A stretch of DNA of 38,802 nt from Chara braunii. Lineage: Eukaryota; Streptophyta; Charophyceae; Charales; Characeae. Below are positions 11,297 through 20,617 of this stretch, in pieces. The translations under genes and the position numbers were made by a program. Position 1 is the stretch's first letter. Each line of letters starts with the position of its first letter. The notes beneath the pieces were generated by a model. It did not search any database. It saw only the letters and a program-made list of their open reading frames with translations, and was not told the DNA's origin. The stretch covers positions 429,067-467,868 of the forward strand of contig BFEA01000869.1 in assembly GCA_003427395.1 (NCBI GenBank), read 5' to 3'.

Positions 11297-13165
11297 ACAC
11301 AATTTCCAGCTTTCGGGCATGGGGTCGATAGTTCATAACGCCATGCCAGTTGTCAGCGTGCGACGAAGTTCGGATCCCGACGGACTTGCAATCTGAAGCA
11401 TGCGAAGTCGGGAGCTGCTCCGATGAATATTGTTGTTTCGGCCGCGTTACTGAAATAAGACGCTTACGCTTTGTAAGGATCTTTTCAGAGTCCTGGTTGC
11501 ATGACTGTTCTTTCGGTGCCATTGCGCAAAAAAACAGTCCTGCCAATGGGACCCCAGCAAAAACAAAGTGTTTAATGCTCCCGATCTGAAGTTCGGATCC
11601 GGGCGGACTTCGTGGTTGGCACCCGTTCGTGGTCCCATGATCCTGGTTGTGGAACCTGTCATTGCACGACTGCGAGCTCGCCTTGTCTGTGGTACTAATT
11701 GGGGGTCCACCAGCCGTGGTCATTTTTTTTTCTGTGCTTGCAGTCATTGTCATCAAGAATAACAACATTTGCGACTGGATCGCCGCAAGTGCTCGCTTTG
11801 TAGATGAGGAGAATCGGGTTCCATGGGGGTCTATTGGGGGCCGCGCTGCGCCGATTTCCGACGTGGTGTACCTGCCACGACCATTTCTGTTGTGCGTGCT
11901 CTGTTGGGACAAACCCTTGTGAGCAGCAACAGGGCCTCCCTGACCATGCAGCCAAGCCTAGCATTCCTTCTGTGCAATTCCACACCGGTCATCCAAATAT
12001 CAGTCGTCCCCCGTGCAAACCGGTTCCTAGCCAGTCCAGCAAGCACCAAGTTCGGATCCCGGCGGACTTTGAAGTCCCGCGTAAATTTTACCGCCCTTTT
12101 CGAAGGCCACGACTGTCGCGTGTGTTCTGATTATCAGAGGCCTCCGGGCACGCAAAAGTGCTCGCATGAGGCCTGGAGCTTCAAGTGTGAGTTGATTGCG
12201 CGAGGGCTATGGGTCCGAAAAATTGCTCACTTTCTGAGATGCCCTTCGAGGGGGGTTGCCGTTGGTGATAGCGGTCGTGTCCCTTGTCGGTGCGCGGTCG
12301 ATCTTTGCTGCCCCCAGAGGGTTTTGACCGTCCCGGTGCGCGGATTCTTGTCGCAGGCAAGCTCGTGTTTCTGCGTGGTTTTCGGTTCGCGCTTTCGCAC
12401 GTCAACATTACCGGCGCGCGAATTGGGGGTCGCCTTGTCGACTGGCCAAATCGGGGTTTGGAAGGGTTGCAGGGGGGGGGTGTCATCAATTTCTACATTT
12501 TTCTTGTCTGAGCGGTAGAGATGTCCGAGCTCGATGAACTCTTGCACTAGGGTCAATTTGGGGTCGCGCTGCGCCCAATTTTGTGGTGGTGCATCCACCA
12601 CTGCCCTTTGCTCTGCGCGTGCTATTGTACAACAAAAACTTGAGAGCGGCAGAGCCTTCCTTCTGTGCGGCCAAGCATAGCGTTCCTTGTGTGCTCCCGC
12701 TGGCGCTCCGTTCCACTAACACCGGTCGCGCAAAAACAGGTTCCTTGCTACTCCAGCACCGGCCAAATTCGGATCCCGGCAGACTTCGAGGCTCCGCATG
12801 AATCTGACCGTTGTTTTCAACGGCTTGGATTTCTCCGTCCATCTTCAGTGCCGGCGGCCTTGTGGTGCGCGAAATTGCTCGCCTTGTGAGTTGCCCTGAA
12901 AGGGGTTTATTGGGGTTGACGACGGTGTCGCTGGCCGGGTACATTTCCAGTGTGCCGTGGATCTTCATTCATCGGCGCCCCAAAATGCGGTGCGCCCGAG
13001 CGTCGCCTGCTTCTGAGCAAACGCCATCCACCCTTTCCAAATGTAGGCGAATCCACAAAGTTCGGATCCCGGTGGACTTTGAGGATCGACGCGAATCTAT
13101 CCGTCCTTTGCGTAGCGCCTGGAGCTACGAGTGTGAGTTGATTGCGAGAGGACTGTGGGTGCGAG

Positions 13166-13293
13166 AAATTGCTCACCCTCTGAAATGCCCTTCAAGGGGT
13201 TCATGGGGGCTGCCGAAAATAAGGGACACAGCCATTGTCACCGTCGGCAACCCCCATTAACCCCTTCGAGGGCATTTATGAAGGCGAGCAATT
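13166..13293. repeat. 50-bp hairpin inside the 1-kb unit (second unit)
   Basis: The arm at 13166-13216 (AAATTGCTC, AATGCCCT, AAGGGGTT, ATGGGGG, TGCCGA in order) is mirrored at 13244-13293 with few mismatches, around a 27-base loop. It is a strong potential cruciform. Confidence 0.85.
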
Positions 13294-14192
13294 TTTCGCG
13301 CCCACGATTTTTGTTGCCCCCCCCAGGTTTTTGATCGTCGTGGTGTGCAGAGTCTTGTCGCAAAATCGGGGGTCGCCTTCTCGACTGGCCGAATCAATGT
13401 TTGGAAGGGTTGAAGGGGGGATCTTTCATCCTTTTCTACATTTTTCTTGTCTGCGCAGAGGGGATGTCCGAGTTCGATAAGCTCTTGCGCTAGTACCTGT
13501 GAATGGAAAACTGCACGAGCTTGCTTAGACGATGGTGAGAATCGGTGTTTATAGGGGTCATTTTGGGGTCGCGCTGCGCCGAATTGTGTGGTAGTGCATC
13601 CACCACTACCCTTTGTTCTGCGCGTGCTATCATTCACCGGCAACAGAGCCTTCCTTCTGTTCGCCTTAACATAGCGTTCCTTGTGTGCACCCACTGATGC
13701 TACCTTCCATTGTCACAGGCCGCGCGAAAACAGGTTCCTTGTTACTCCAGCACCCGCCAAATTCGGATCCGGGCGAACTTAGAGGCTTCCCGTTAAATCT
13801 GACCGTTATTTTCAACAGCTTGGACTTCCCAGTCCGTCTTCAATGCCGGCGGCCGGGTAGTGCGGGAAATTGCTCGCCTTGTGAGTTGCCATGAAAGGGG
13901 TTTATTGGGGTTGACGACGGTGTCACTGGCTGGGTCCATTTTCGGTGTGTCGTGGATCTTCGTTCATCGCCGCCTCCAAAATGCGGCGCGGCCAAGCGAC
14001 GCCTACTTCTGTGCAAACGCCATCCACCCGTTCCAATACCTGNTGCCGCGCGAAAACCNGTTACTCGCTGCAGGCAAATCCGCCAACTTCGGATCCTGGC
14101 AGACTTTGAGGATCGGCGCAAATTTATTCGTCCTTCGCATGGCGCCTGGAGCTTCGAGTGTGAGTTGATTGCGAGAGGACTGCGGGTGCGAG

Positions 14193-14320
14193 AAATTTCT
14201 CGCCCTCTGAAATGCCCTTGAAGGGGTTCATGGGGGTTGCCNAAAATAAGGAACACGACCGTGTCACCGTTGGCAACCCCCATAAACCCCTTCAAGGGCA
14301 TTCCGGAAGCCGAGCAATTT
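14193..14320. repeat. 50-bp hairpin inside the 1-kb unit (third unit)
   Basis: Same structure as the hairpin one unit upstream: the arm at 14193-14242 is mirrored at 14270-14320. In the first unit (near 12216) only the left arm is recognisable, so the right arm was lost there or never formed. Confidence 0.8.
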
Positions 14321-15350
14321 TTCCCACCCACGATCTTTTTTGCCCCCCAAGGGTTTTGACTGTTGCGGTGTGCANAGTCTTGACGCAGACATGCTTGTGT
14401 TTCTGCGTGCTGTCCGGTTCGCGCTGTCGCACGTCGACGTTCCCGGCGCGCNAATCNGTGGTCGCCTTCTCGACTGCCCGGATCANTGTTTAGAAGGGTT
14501 GAAGGACGGATCTTTTATCCTTTTCTACATTTTTCTCGTCTGCGCAGTAGAGATGTCCGTGTTCGATAGCTATTGCACTAGTGNTGGCGAATTGAACACC
14601 GNACGACCTCGCTTAGAGGATGGTGAGAATCGGTGATTATAGGGGTCAGTTTGGGGTCGCGCTGCGCCNAATTGTCTGGTGGTGCATCCACCACTACCCT
14701 TTGTTCTGCGCGTGCTATAGTTCACCAACAACAGAGCCTTCCTTNTGTTCGCCCGTACATAGCGTTCCTTGTGAGCACCCACTGGCGCTACCTTCCACTG
14801 ACACAAGCCGCGCGAAAACAGGTTCCTTGCTACTCCTGCACCCGCCAAATTCGGATCCCGGCGAACTTTGTGCCCTCAACGNGTAAATCTGNCCATGCTT
14901 ACAGTTTGCTCCGCTGTTTTGCAGGGTGTNNACACGAATTCGAATGACCCNTTCAACCCGCACAAGAGAGAATTATCCATTGCGCNGACGGGAATCTTAT
15001 CCGCTGCACCGATGGTTGCATGACGGCGCCAAAGAAGGCTCGACGAACAGCCGCATGAACCGGGCTATGGAAACTGAACAAGTCGTTGACTTGCATTGCC
15101 AGCTACAACACCTGGAGTTGGCCCCGACGGCCTCTTCGGACAGTTCGCCGTTCCAACAGTCAGCTGCGGTCCTNCGGATTTCCCCNGAAAANGGAATCTT
15201 GCTTTTCGTGAGAGCTTTAAAGGTTGCATCCAACTGCCTACAGAATTGGCAACAACGTCCGCGGGCGAAGAACCGTCTACCTCCCGGATAGAGTTCCACA
15301 TTCTTGGCGAGGTGCACCCCANAACTTCGGCGCACANCAGTTGAGTGCCA

Positions 15351-18008
15351 ATGGGTGTTTCTTATGCATCATCTNATGACGAGAGTGAGNGGTTGGTGGC
15401 CACTGATTACTCGTCNGGACAACAGTCCTATTCCAGTGGAACTTTGCTTCGCGCTATCTCCAATACTACGAAGTTGGTTGCCACCGACTATTCTTCGGAG
15501 GAACTTTCCACAGCACGGGCGAGTCCAACGCATATGCGAAGTGATGATGCGATTCCAAGTCAGAGNCAGTCTGGATCGGAATCGTCTGGCGGNGGTGTTG
15601 CTGAGAGAAGGGCGATACTGCAGATTTTGCCNGCACCTCTGCCAGGCGAAAGACGAAGGTATAGCATGGCTAATAGGAACGCTANGAGGAAAGAACAGTG
15701 TAAAAGAGCGAGAAACATGCTGTCCGAAAAAAGACTGCTCATGGTGCGCGGCATGGCATGTTGCACGGCTCGATGTTGTTACGACNTGTCGCATGAGGAA
15801 GCGCGAAAGGTTAGACAAGGACTGTACAGTAAGAGTCCGGGAGAGCGAGCTGAGTGGTGGATGAAAAGTATTAAGGATTTCACAGTNAATGAGGGTGGAC
15901 AGAAACGTGTCCGCCCTGTNGNNTTGGAACGTTCAATGTGCGTCAGGGCGTACTGCAATGTACTCGGTGTCTCGCGTAATACATTTTACAGCTACAAAAA
16001 GCATTTCGACAATGACTACGCGCGTTCCGAGCATGGCCTGACGGAAAAATATAGGCCAACCAATAAAACGGCCGTCATGCTTGCGAGCATGAGAACGTTC
16101 ATCGAGTGTCATGCGGATAGCATGCCGAATGAGGTGGCTAACCAAGGTGGGGTTTCCAGACCGAAGCTTCGACTCCCGGCTGCTTTCACGAAGAGATCAA
16201 TTTATGAGTCCATCAAATCCGACTTTCTGACCGCTGGCCTCGATGTCGTGTCTGAGTCCAACTTTTATAAGTTGTGGCGGAAACAATTTTTCCACGTTTC
16301 CCTCGCGCAATCCAACACGTTCTCAAAGTGCGCCGTCTGTCATGAACTGAAGGAACGTATACAATATGCTGCTCTTCCTCGAGATCGAGAACGTGCTCGA
16401 GACGATATGAAAGCATACCAAAGGAGGCAAGTTGAACACAGATTGGACTATAGTCGAGCGAAAATTGATTCCATGGTTCGTCCGAACGAGCGTTTGAGTC
16501 TCATCATTGATGGCATGGATCAGAAGAAAACAACTATCCCCCATATTGGTCAAGCGAACTACTCGAAAGCACTTAGGCACGAGATGATGAAGAAGACTAA
16601 TCTGACAGGCGTCATTGCACACGGCAGAGACCCTAGTATATATATGTACACGTGGTTTCCGTATTTCAAACACGATTCCAACACGGTCGCTNCTTGTGTT
16701 ATGAGAACCCTTGNCGAAATTCAAGGGAGCGGGACNCCAATGCCACGGTTTTTGCGCATTCAAGCAGATAATTGTTGGCGGGAAAACAANAACAAGTACA
16801 TATGTGCCCTGGCTGCACTGTTGGTTAAGTTCAAAGTTTTTGAAGAGGTAGAAATAGGTTTCATGCTGGTGGGACANACCCATACAGACGTTGACGCTAC
16901 TTTCAGCGTTTTCTCTAAGAATATGAAAGACGTAGACGCTTATACTATGGACGAGTTCTTCGAGCTCATAGAGCATTCCCACAAAAAGCCTCCAAAATGT
17001 ATTTTCCTCGATACGATGGAAGATTGTATTAGTATAGTGGATTCGCGCNTTGCGTCAGACANTATCAGTATTTCAAAACCNTACTTGCTTAAATTTTTGA
17101 TGGTTGGAGATAATCCAGGCATGTTGTACAAGGATTCTTGCGATGACGAAGAATGGTTGTCCGAGGAAGGTCCGCTTTTTTTGTTTAATCAAAACCCCGT
17201 TGAAAGCTATGCTGGTCCTTCATGGTCGTTTGACCCGCCTCATGTGCAACCCCTTCCTCGAAATGACTTTTTGAATGGCAAAAATGGTGTTGCTCGATTC
17301 CGCGAGTTGCTGGAGAGTAGGCGGTCGACGTGGTGCACTTACGATGACCATGAGGTAAGTAGGAGAGAAAGAGCTTTGTGTTATTGGGAGGAGGTTATCA
17401 AACATGACGATGAGATCATCGCCAACGGGTTGTCCTCACAACCCCAGGGAAATTTTTGGCCACGACCACGGATGCTCGGAATCGATCAACAACCTTCTCC
17501 TCACAGTGTCAACATCGACGATGACAGGGAACCGTTGTTTGTTAGACGAAGAAAAAATCGCCCGAAAACTAGTTTCGACCCCCTCGTGCATGTCAACGTG
17601 GGCACTTTTCTTATCCTTCGCCCCTCCGACGATGATCTGTCCAGCGGTGTGCCAATCTGGGTGGGCACAACTCTTTCTTGGGTGGTTGTTGATTGTAATT
17701 CACAAAATTATAATCAAGTGCTGGTGGAATATTGGGTGCCGACTGGGAGAACAAATTCGCTCGAACAACTGTATGAGAACGCATGGGAAAAACGATGGAA
17801 AATGACTGACCAGACACAATGGCAGGATGTTGACTCGATCGCTTTTGGTTGGGAGACACCGGTCCGTGGTACAAGACCATTCACAACTGGACTTGTCATT
17901 CCTTCCAGTGTTCAACTGAATGATGAAGCTGCACTTCTCGATCTGAATCCATCTGGTGAAGGTTTATCTGGTGAAGGGGGTGTAGATGGAGGGGACAAGA
18001 GCGATTAG
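15351..18008 (+). CDS. DUF7869-like protein, transposase-like
   Basis: An 885-residue open frame from the first ATG after an upstream in-frame stop (15342-15344) to TAG. The N-terminal 130 residues are Ser-rich. Next come a Cys cluster (CCTARCC) and a helix-turn-helix-like piece (LGVSRNTFYSYKKHFDND, about residues 205-225). A CxxC motif (CAVCHELKE) lies near residue 325. The core has LIIDGMDQKK (about 385), ADNCWREN (about 473) and THTDVDATFS (about 512), the pattern I know from DUF7869 proteins of algae, oomycetes and corals. The acidic residues resemble an RNase H/integrase fold, so a transposase or integrase role in the nucleus is inferred, not shown. The C-terminal part (about 740-800) looks like a small beta-rich domain (VPIWVGTTLSWVVVD). 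Remarkably for this window it is unbroken, despite a handful of N codons. It may belong to a transposon together with the next ORF. Confidence 0.7.
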   Translation: MGVSYASSXDESEXLVATDYSXGQQSYSSGTLLRAISNTTKLVATDYSSEELSTARASPTHMRSDDAIPSQXQSGSESSGXGVAERRAILQILXAPLPGERRRYSMANRNAXRKEQCKRARNMLSEKRLLMVRGMACCTARCCYDXSHEEARKVRQGLYSKSPGERAEWWMKSIKDFTXNEGGQKRVRPXXLERSMCVRAYCNVLGVSRNTFYSYKKHFDNDYARSEHGLTEKYRPTNKTAVMLASMRTFIECHADSMPNEVANQGGVSRPKLRLPAAFTKRSIYESIKSDFLTAGLDVVSESNFYKLWRKQFFHVSLAQSNTFSKCAVCHELKERIQYAALPRDRERARDDMKAYQRRQVEHRLDYSRAKIDSMVRPNERLSLIIDGMDQKKTTIPHIGQANYSKALRHEMMKKTNLTGVIAHGRDPSIYMYTWFPYFKHDSNTVAXCVMRTLXEIQGSGXPMPRFLRIQADNCWRENXNKYICALAALLVKFKVFEEVEIGFMLVGXTHTDVDATFSVFSKNMKDVDAYTMDEFFELIEHSHKKPPKCIFLDTMEDCISIVDSRXASDXISISKXYLLKFLMVGDNPGMLYKDSCDDEEWLSEEGPLFLFNQNPVESYAGPSWSFDPPHVQPLPRNDFLNGKNGVARFRELLESRRSTWCTYDDHEVSRRERALCYWEEVIKHDDEIIANGLSSQPQGNFWPRPRMLGIDQQPSPHSVNIDDDREPLFVRRRKNRPKTSFDPLVHVNVGTFLILRPSDDDLSSGVPIWVGTTLSWVVVDCNSQNYNQVLVEYWVPTGRTNSLEQLYENAWEKRWKMTDQTQWQDVDSIAFGWETPVRGTRPFTTGLVIPSSVQLNDEAALLDLNPSGEGLSGEGGVDGGDKSD

Positions 18009-18250
18009 TGNACGTCTGCCTGATAGAGTGGGGGAGTGAGATTTTTGTGAAATAACTGTTTAAACGGACGAGAATTCAGAATGGAGCATATTATTTTTCC
18101 GATGATTTTGCGTAGCGAATTTTGTCCACGGTCTACGTTTTAATATTTTTAGTTGGTTGGTGACGGTTCAGCAATTTTCGAAGTTAAGTTCATCATGAAG
18201 GCGATTTTTGTACTATTTCGATATATCATTTTCATTTATGTTTGCATTTC

Positions 18251-19177
18251 ATGTCTTGTGTAGGGAGTGCGANAGGAGTCATGGACCATCGGCATGATTG
18301 TGCATGCCCCATTCACCCTTGTGCATGCGGGTTCCGTGGTTNGGGATGCGATGCNGAAATTGTCGAGCCGATGACAACAGAGTTTAAAAATGACCCGTGG
18401 NTGACCGTAGCTCCNTTCTTTGACAAGCCTATCGATGCGTGGTCCGAGGCAGAATGGGATAGAGTCATCTTAGCAAGGAAATGCCCATGGCATAAGGAGT
18501 ACAAATTTGCTTCCGCGATGGAGTGGGGAAGTCTGATCAAAGTACCTCATTATGCCATTGGTGTCAGGCAACTCCTACGCGCCACGCTCAGGCAGCAAGA
18601 AAATAACCGGTTTTACCTNCGCCNGGACAACGTCACGAGGTCACCTCANGTGTGGCCTGCAGACTTGAAACAAGAGTTGTTGGACTGTGCATCCTACAAT
18701 CCATTTTTAGAAGTATATCCGTTTTGCAGTGNCGGAATACAGCCAAAAAATGTATCATATTGTTGCATACGATTATCTGTGGCCGGTTTCGACTTCTGCA
18801 GAGTGGTGTGTGTGGAATGTTCAAACCCAAAGCGGACTTTGGTAGACGCTCTAGTGCTGGTTTCTTGCAACAACCTTAGAATCTATGGTCCCAACATGGG
18901 GAATTTGCGCCTTCTGTACGAGAACGGACAATCCGATTTGGAGATTGNCAGTCGAATTGACGAGGTTCATAAGTGGCATGAGGTAGAGCAAGTGATATGT
19001 TGTGCGCGTGACGCCATCGGCAAGTCCTTGGCAGGTGTCAGTAGGTTTGTACGGATGAAATACATTTCGGTGTTCTCGAGGGTAGCGACGAAGGGACAGT
19101 CACAAACTCTTGTTTTCCGGTCGTCCATGAATGCCTTATACGGGTTTGGTTCTAAAGGGACGCGGGGACATCGGTAG
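18251..19177 (+). CDS. Cys-rich protein of unknown function
   Basis: An open frame of 308 codons plus TAG from the ATG at 18251; a second ATG at 18281 is an alternative start. The N-terminus has closely spaced cysteines (CACPIHPCACGFRG, then C) that could bind zinc, followed by an acidic/aromatic stretch (DAWSEAEWDRVILARKCPWH). The rest alternates predicted helices and strands (for example VSYCCIRLSVAGFDFCRVVC). I do not recognise the family. It begins 240 bases after the DUF7869-like gene on the same strand. The sequence before it (T-rich, ending gtcttgtgtag) resembles an intron 3' end, so this could be a second exon of that gene rather than a separate one. Confidence 0.5.
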   Translation: MSCVGSAXGVMDHRHDCACPIHPCACGFRGXGCDXEIVEPMTTEFKNDPWXTVAXFFDKPIDAWSEAEWDRVILARKCPWHKEYKFASAMEWGSLIKVPHYAIGVRQLLRATLRQQENNRFYXRXDNVTRSPXVWPADLKQELLDCASYNPFLEVYPFCSXGIQPKNVSYCCIRLSVAGFDFCRVVCVECSNPKRTLVDALVLVSCNNLRIYGPNMGNLRLLYENGQSDLEIXSRIDEVHKWHEVEQVICCARDAIGKSLAGVSRFVRMKYISVFSRVATKGQSQTLVFRSSMNALYGFGSKGTRGHR

Positions 19178-20617
19178 GAACTTTAAATTTTGTAAATGAT
19201 AGCGTTTTAGAAAGTTTACATTGTTGCGGCTCGTAGCTTTTCATTATAGACGTAGTTCAATGCACAGTTGGCTTGTAGCGTTTAATGTAGACGTACTTCA
19301 CAGTTGGTTTGTAGCGTTTGATGTAGACGTACTTCAATCTTGCATTTGCGATTTCTTGCACTTGTCGGTACAATTTTGAATTTTTAATTTACCGATACAA
19401 TTTTCGACTTTTAATTTTTCATAGGTACAACATTTCTTGAAGTGAAACGGAATCCGTGGTACTCACGTGCATTTCAGTTTCATATGACAATGTCATATCG
19501 GTTTATGATTTTTGTCAAAGGGCGTCGGAATCCATACATAACCCATCTTGTTTACCGTGTGATTGCATTGACTCATCGATGGATTTGTAGTTTCGCCTTC
19601 ACACAATGTCATGTGTAGTACGTCTGAATCAATGCTCAGTGATAGTTCGTCTGTTGTTCAGTGAGGTCATTCACAACCCTGTCCAGTGTCTCATTACGTC
19701 TGTTGTTCAAGTGCATTTCAATGTATGATAATGACATGTCAGTTTCGTTTTTAAAGTCACATAAATTGTCGAAGTGAAATAGAGTCCAAAATTATCGAAG
19801 TGTCACAGTGTTGGAATCCATCCTTAAATCACACCGAACAGACTAAGTGCCACGTCTTTTAAGAAGTAATACTATGTACTGGTACATAAATTATTGAAGT
19901 GCGATTGAACCCATAGTCACTGTACTTAAACCGTTTTCTCATTTGCTGTGTGATTCGTTTGTCGTGTGATTGCCTAACGTTTAAAGTTTACTCTTCGATT
20001 GATTTAATAACTTATAAATTACTAAGTGCAACAGAATCCATACTTAGTCTAGACTGTTAGTACTTAAACAATCCATGTGCTTGGCAATGCCTTATCCCAT
20101 TTCTATTGAGTTTCAACGATCGATTTAATAAGTTAACTTAAGTAAGTATACATTTAATAGAGTTAAAGCAAAAATTATCGAATTGCGACGGAATCCATAC
20201 TAGACTATTAGTACTAAAACCATCTGTGTGCTTGCCTTTAATGTCCCACTTCGAGTTTCAATAAATTTAGGGAAGTCACAATGTCATCTAAAAGAGGTCC
20301 GACTCAATGCTGACACAAAATTGAGCAAGGTGAGAAGAAATCGAGAGTTCAAGAATTCATGTTCTAGCTGTAACGGCTTTTAGGTTACAAAATTGATGGA
20401 AGTGCAATGGAATCCACACTTAATCCATCATGATCAGTAAGTAATTGCCTTGAATCTCCAGTTCAGATTCAATTTATGGCCTCTCAATTTCATTCTTCGG
20501 GTTTCTGAGTTCCATTCAGGTCCAAAATATAGCGATTCTAACATGAAATTAATAGTTTGCGAGTACCAATTTAAAATATAATGTCCTGTTTTAACGGATA
20601 ACATGTTGATTCTTATC
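19178..20617. repeat. AT-rich region of degenerate dispersed repeats
   Basis: No gene seen. A 42-bp repeat (TTGTAGCGTTTRATGTAG, then ACGTACTTCA) occurs twice at about 19270-19340. A looser motif, roughly GAAGTGCGACGGAATCCATAC followed by TTA and often TAG, recurs near 19440, 19520, 19755, 19805, 19895, 20025, 20180 and 20400. Spacing is irregular (80-235 bp). It is probably a decayed minisatellite. Confidence 0.55.

Larger units (their letters stand above)
5053..14870. repeat. Dispersed palindrome family, about 30 copies
   Basis: A short imperfect inverted repeat, arms GAAGTTCG and CGAACTTC (variant CGGACTTC) around GATCCCGG, recurs in both orientations. Approximate starts are 5053, 5251, 5470, 5597, 5777, 6102, 6208, 6344, 6480, 6530, 6578, 6651, 6736, 6824, 6905, 6996, 7079, 7168, 11038, 11158, 11366, 11588, 12047, 12763, 13057, 13760, 14088 and 14845. 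The copies share the core but mostly differ in flanks. None is seen in 7.2-11.0 kb or beyond 14.9 kb. The core GTTCGGATCC looks slightly like a pol III B box, but the arms extend beyond a tRNA T-stem and no A box or acceptor stem is present. It could be a transposon terminus, a protein-binding site or a structured RNA element; the function is unknown. Confidence 0.8.
11820..14900. repeat. Array of roughly 1-kb tandem units
   Basis: A block starting GCCTGGAGCTTC(A/G)AGTG recurs at 12171, 13117 and 14144 (periods about 946 and 1027 bp). A more diverged partial unit precedes it from about 11820. Shared landmarks in order are GTGAGTTGATTGCG, a hairpin ending AAGGGGTT, GGGGTCGCGCTGCGCC, CATCCACCACT, CTGCGCGTGCTAT and AACAGGTTCCTTGCTACTC. 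Each full unit carries two dispersed palindromes, giving alternating spacings of about 700 and 300 bp. Short plus and minus ORFs recur with the units but are broken and mutually inconsistent, so I do not call genes. Confidence 0.8.

Noticed and set aside
10720-12518. Plus and minus ORFs of 100-230 codons across 10.7-12.5 kb
   Set aside because: They run through inverted and tandem repeats, change reading frame between repeat units, and have biased composition without domains.
15304-15864. Second plus-strand ORF and minus ORFs overlapping the DUF7869-like gene
   Set aside because: Shadow frames of a gene with a clear domain pattern.
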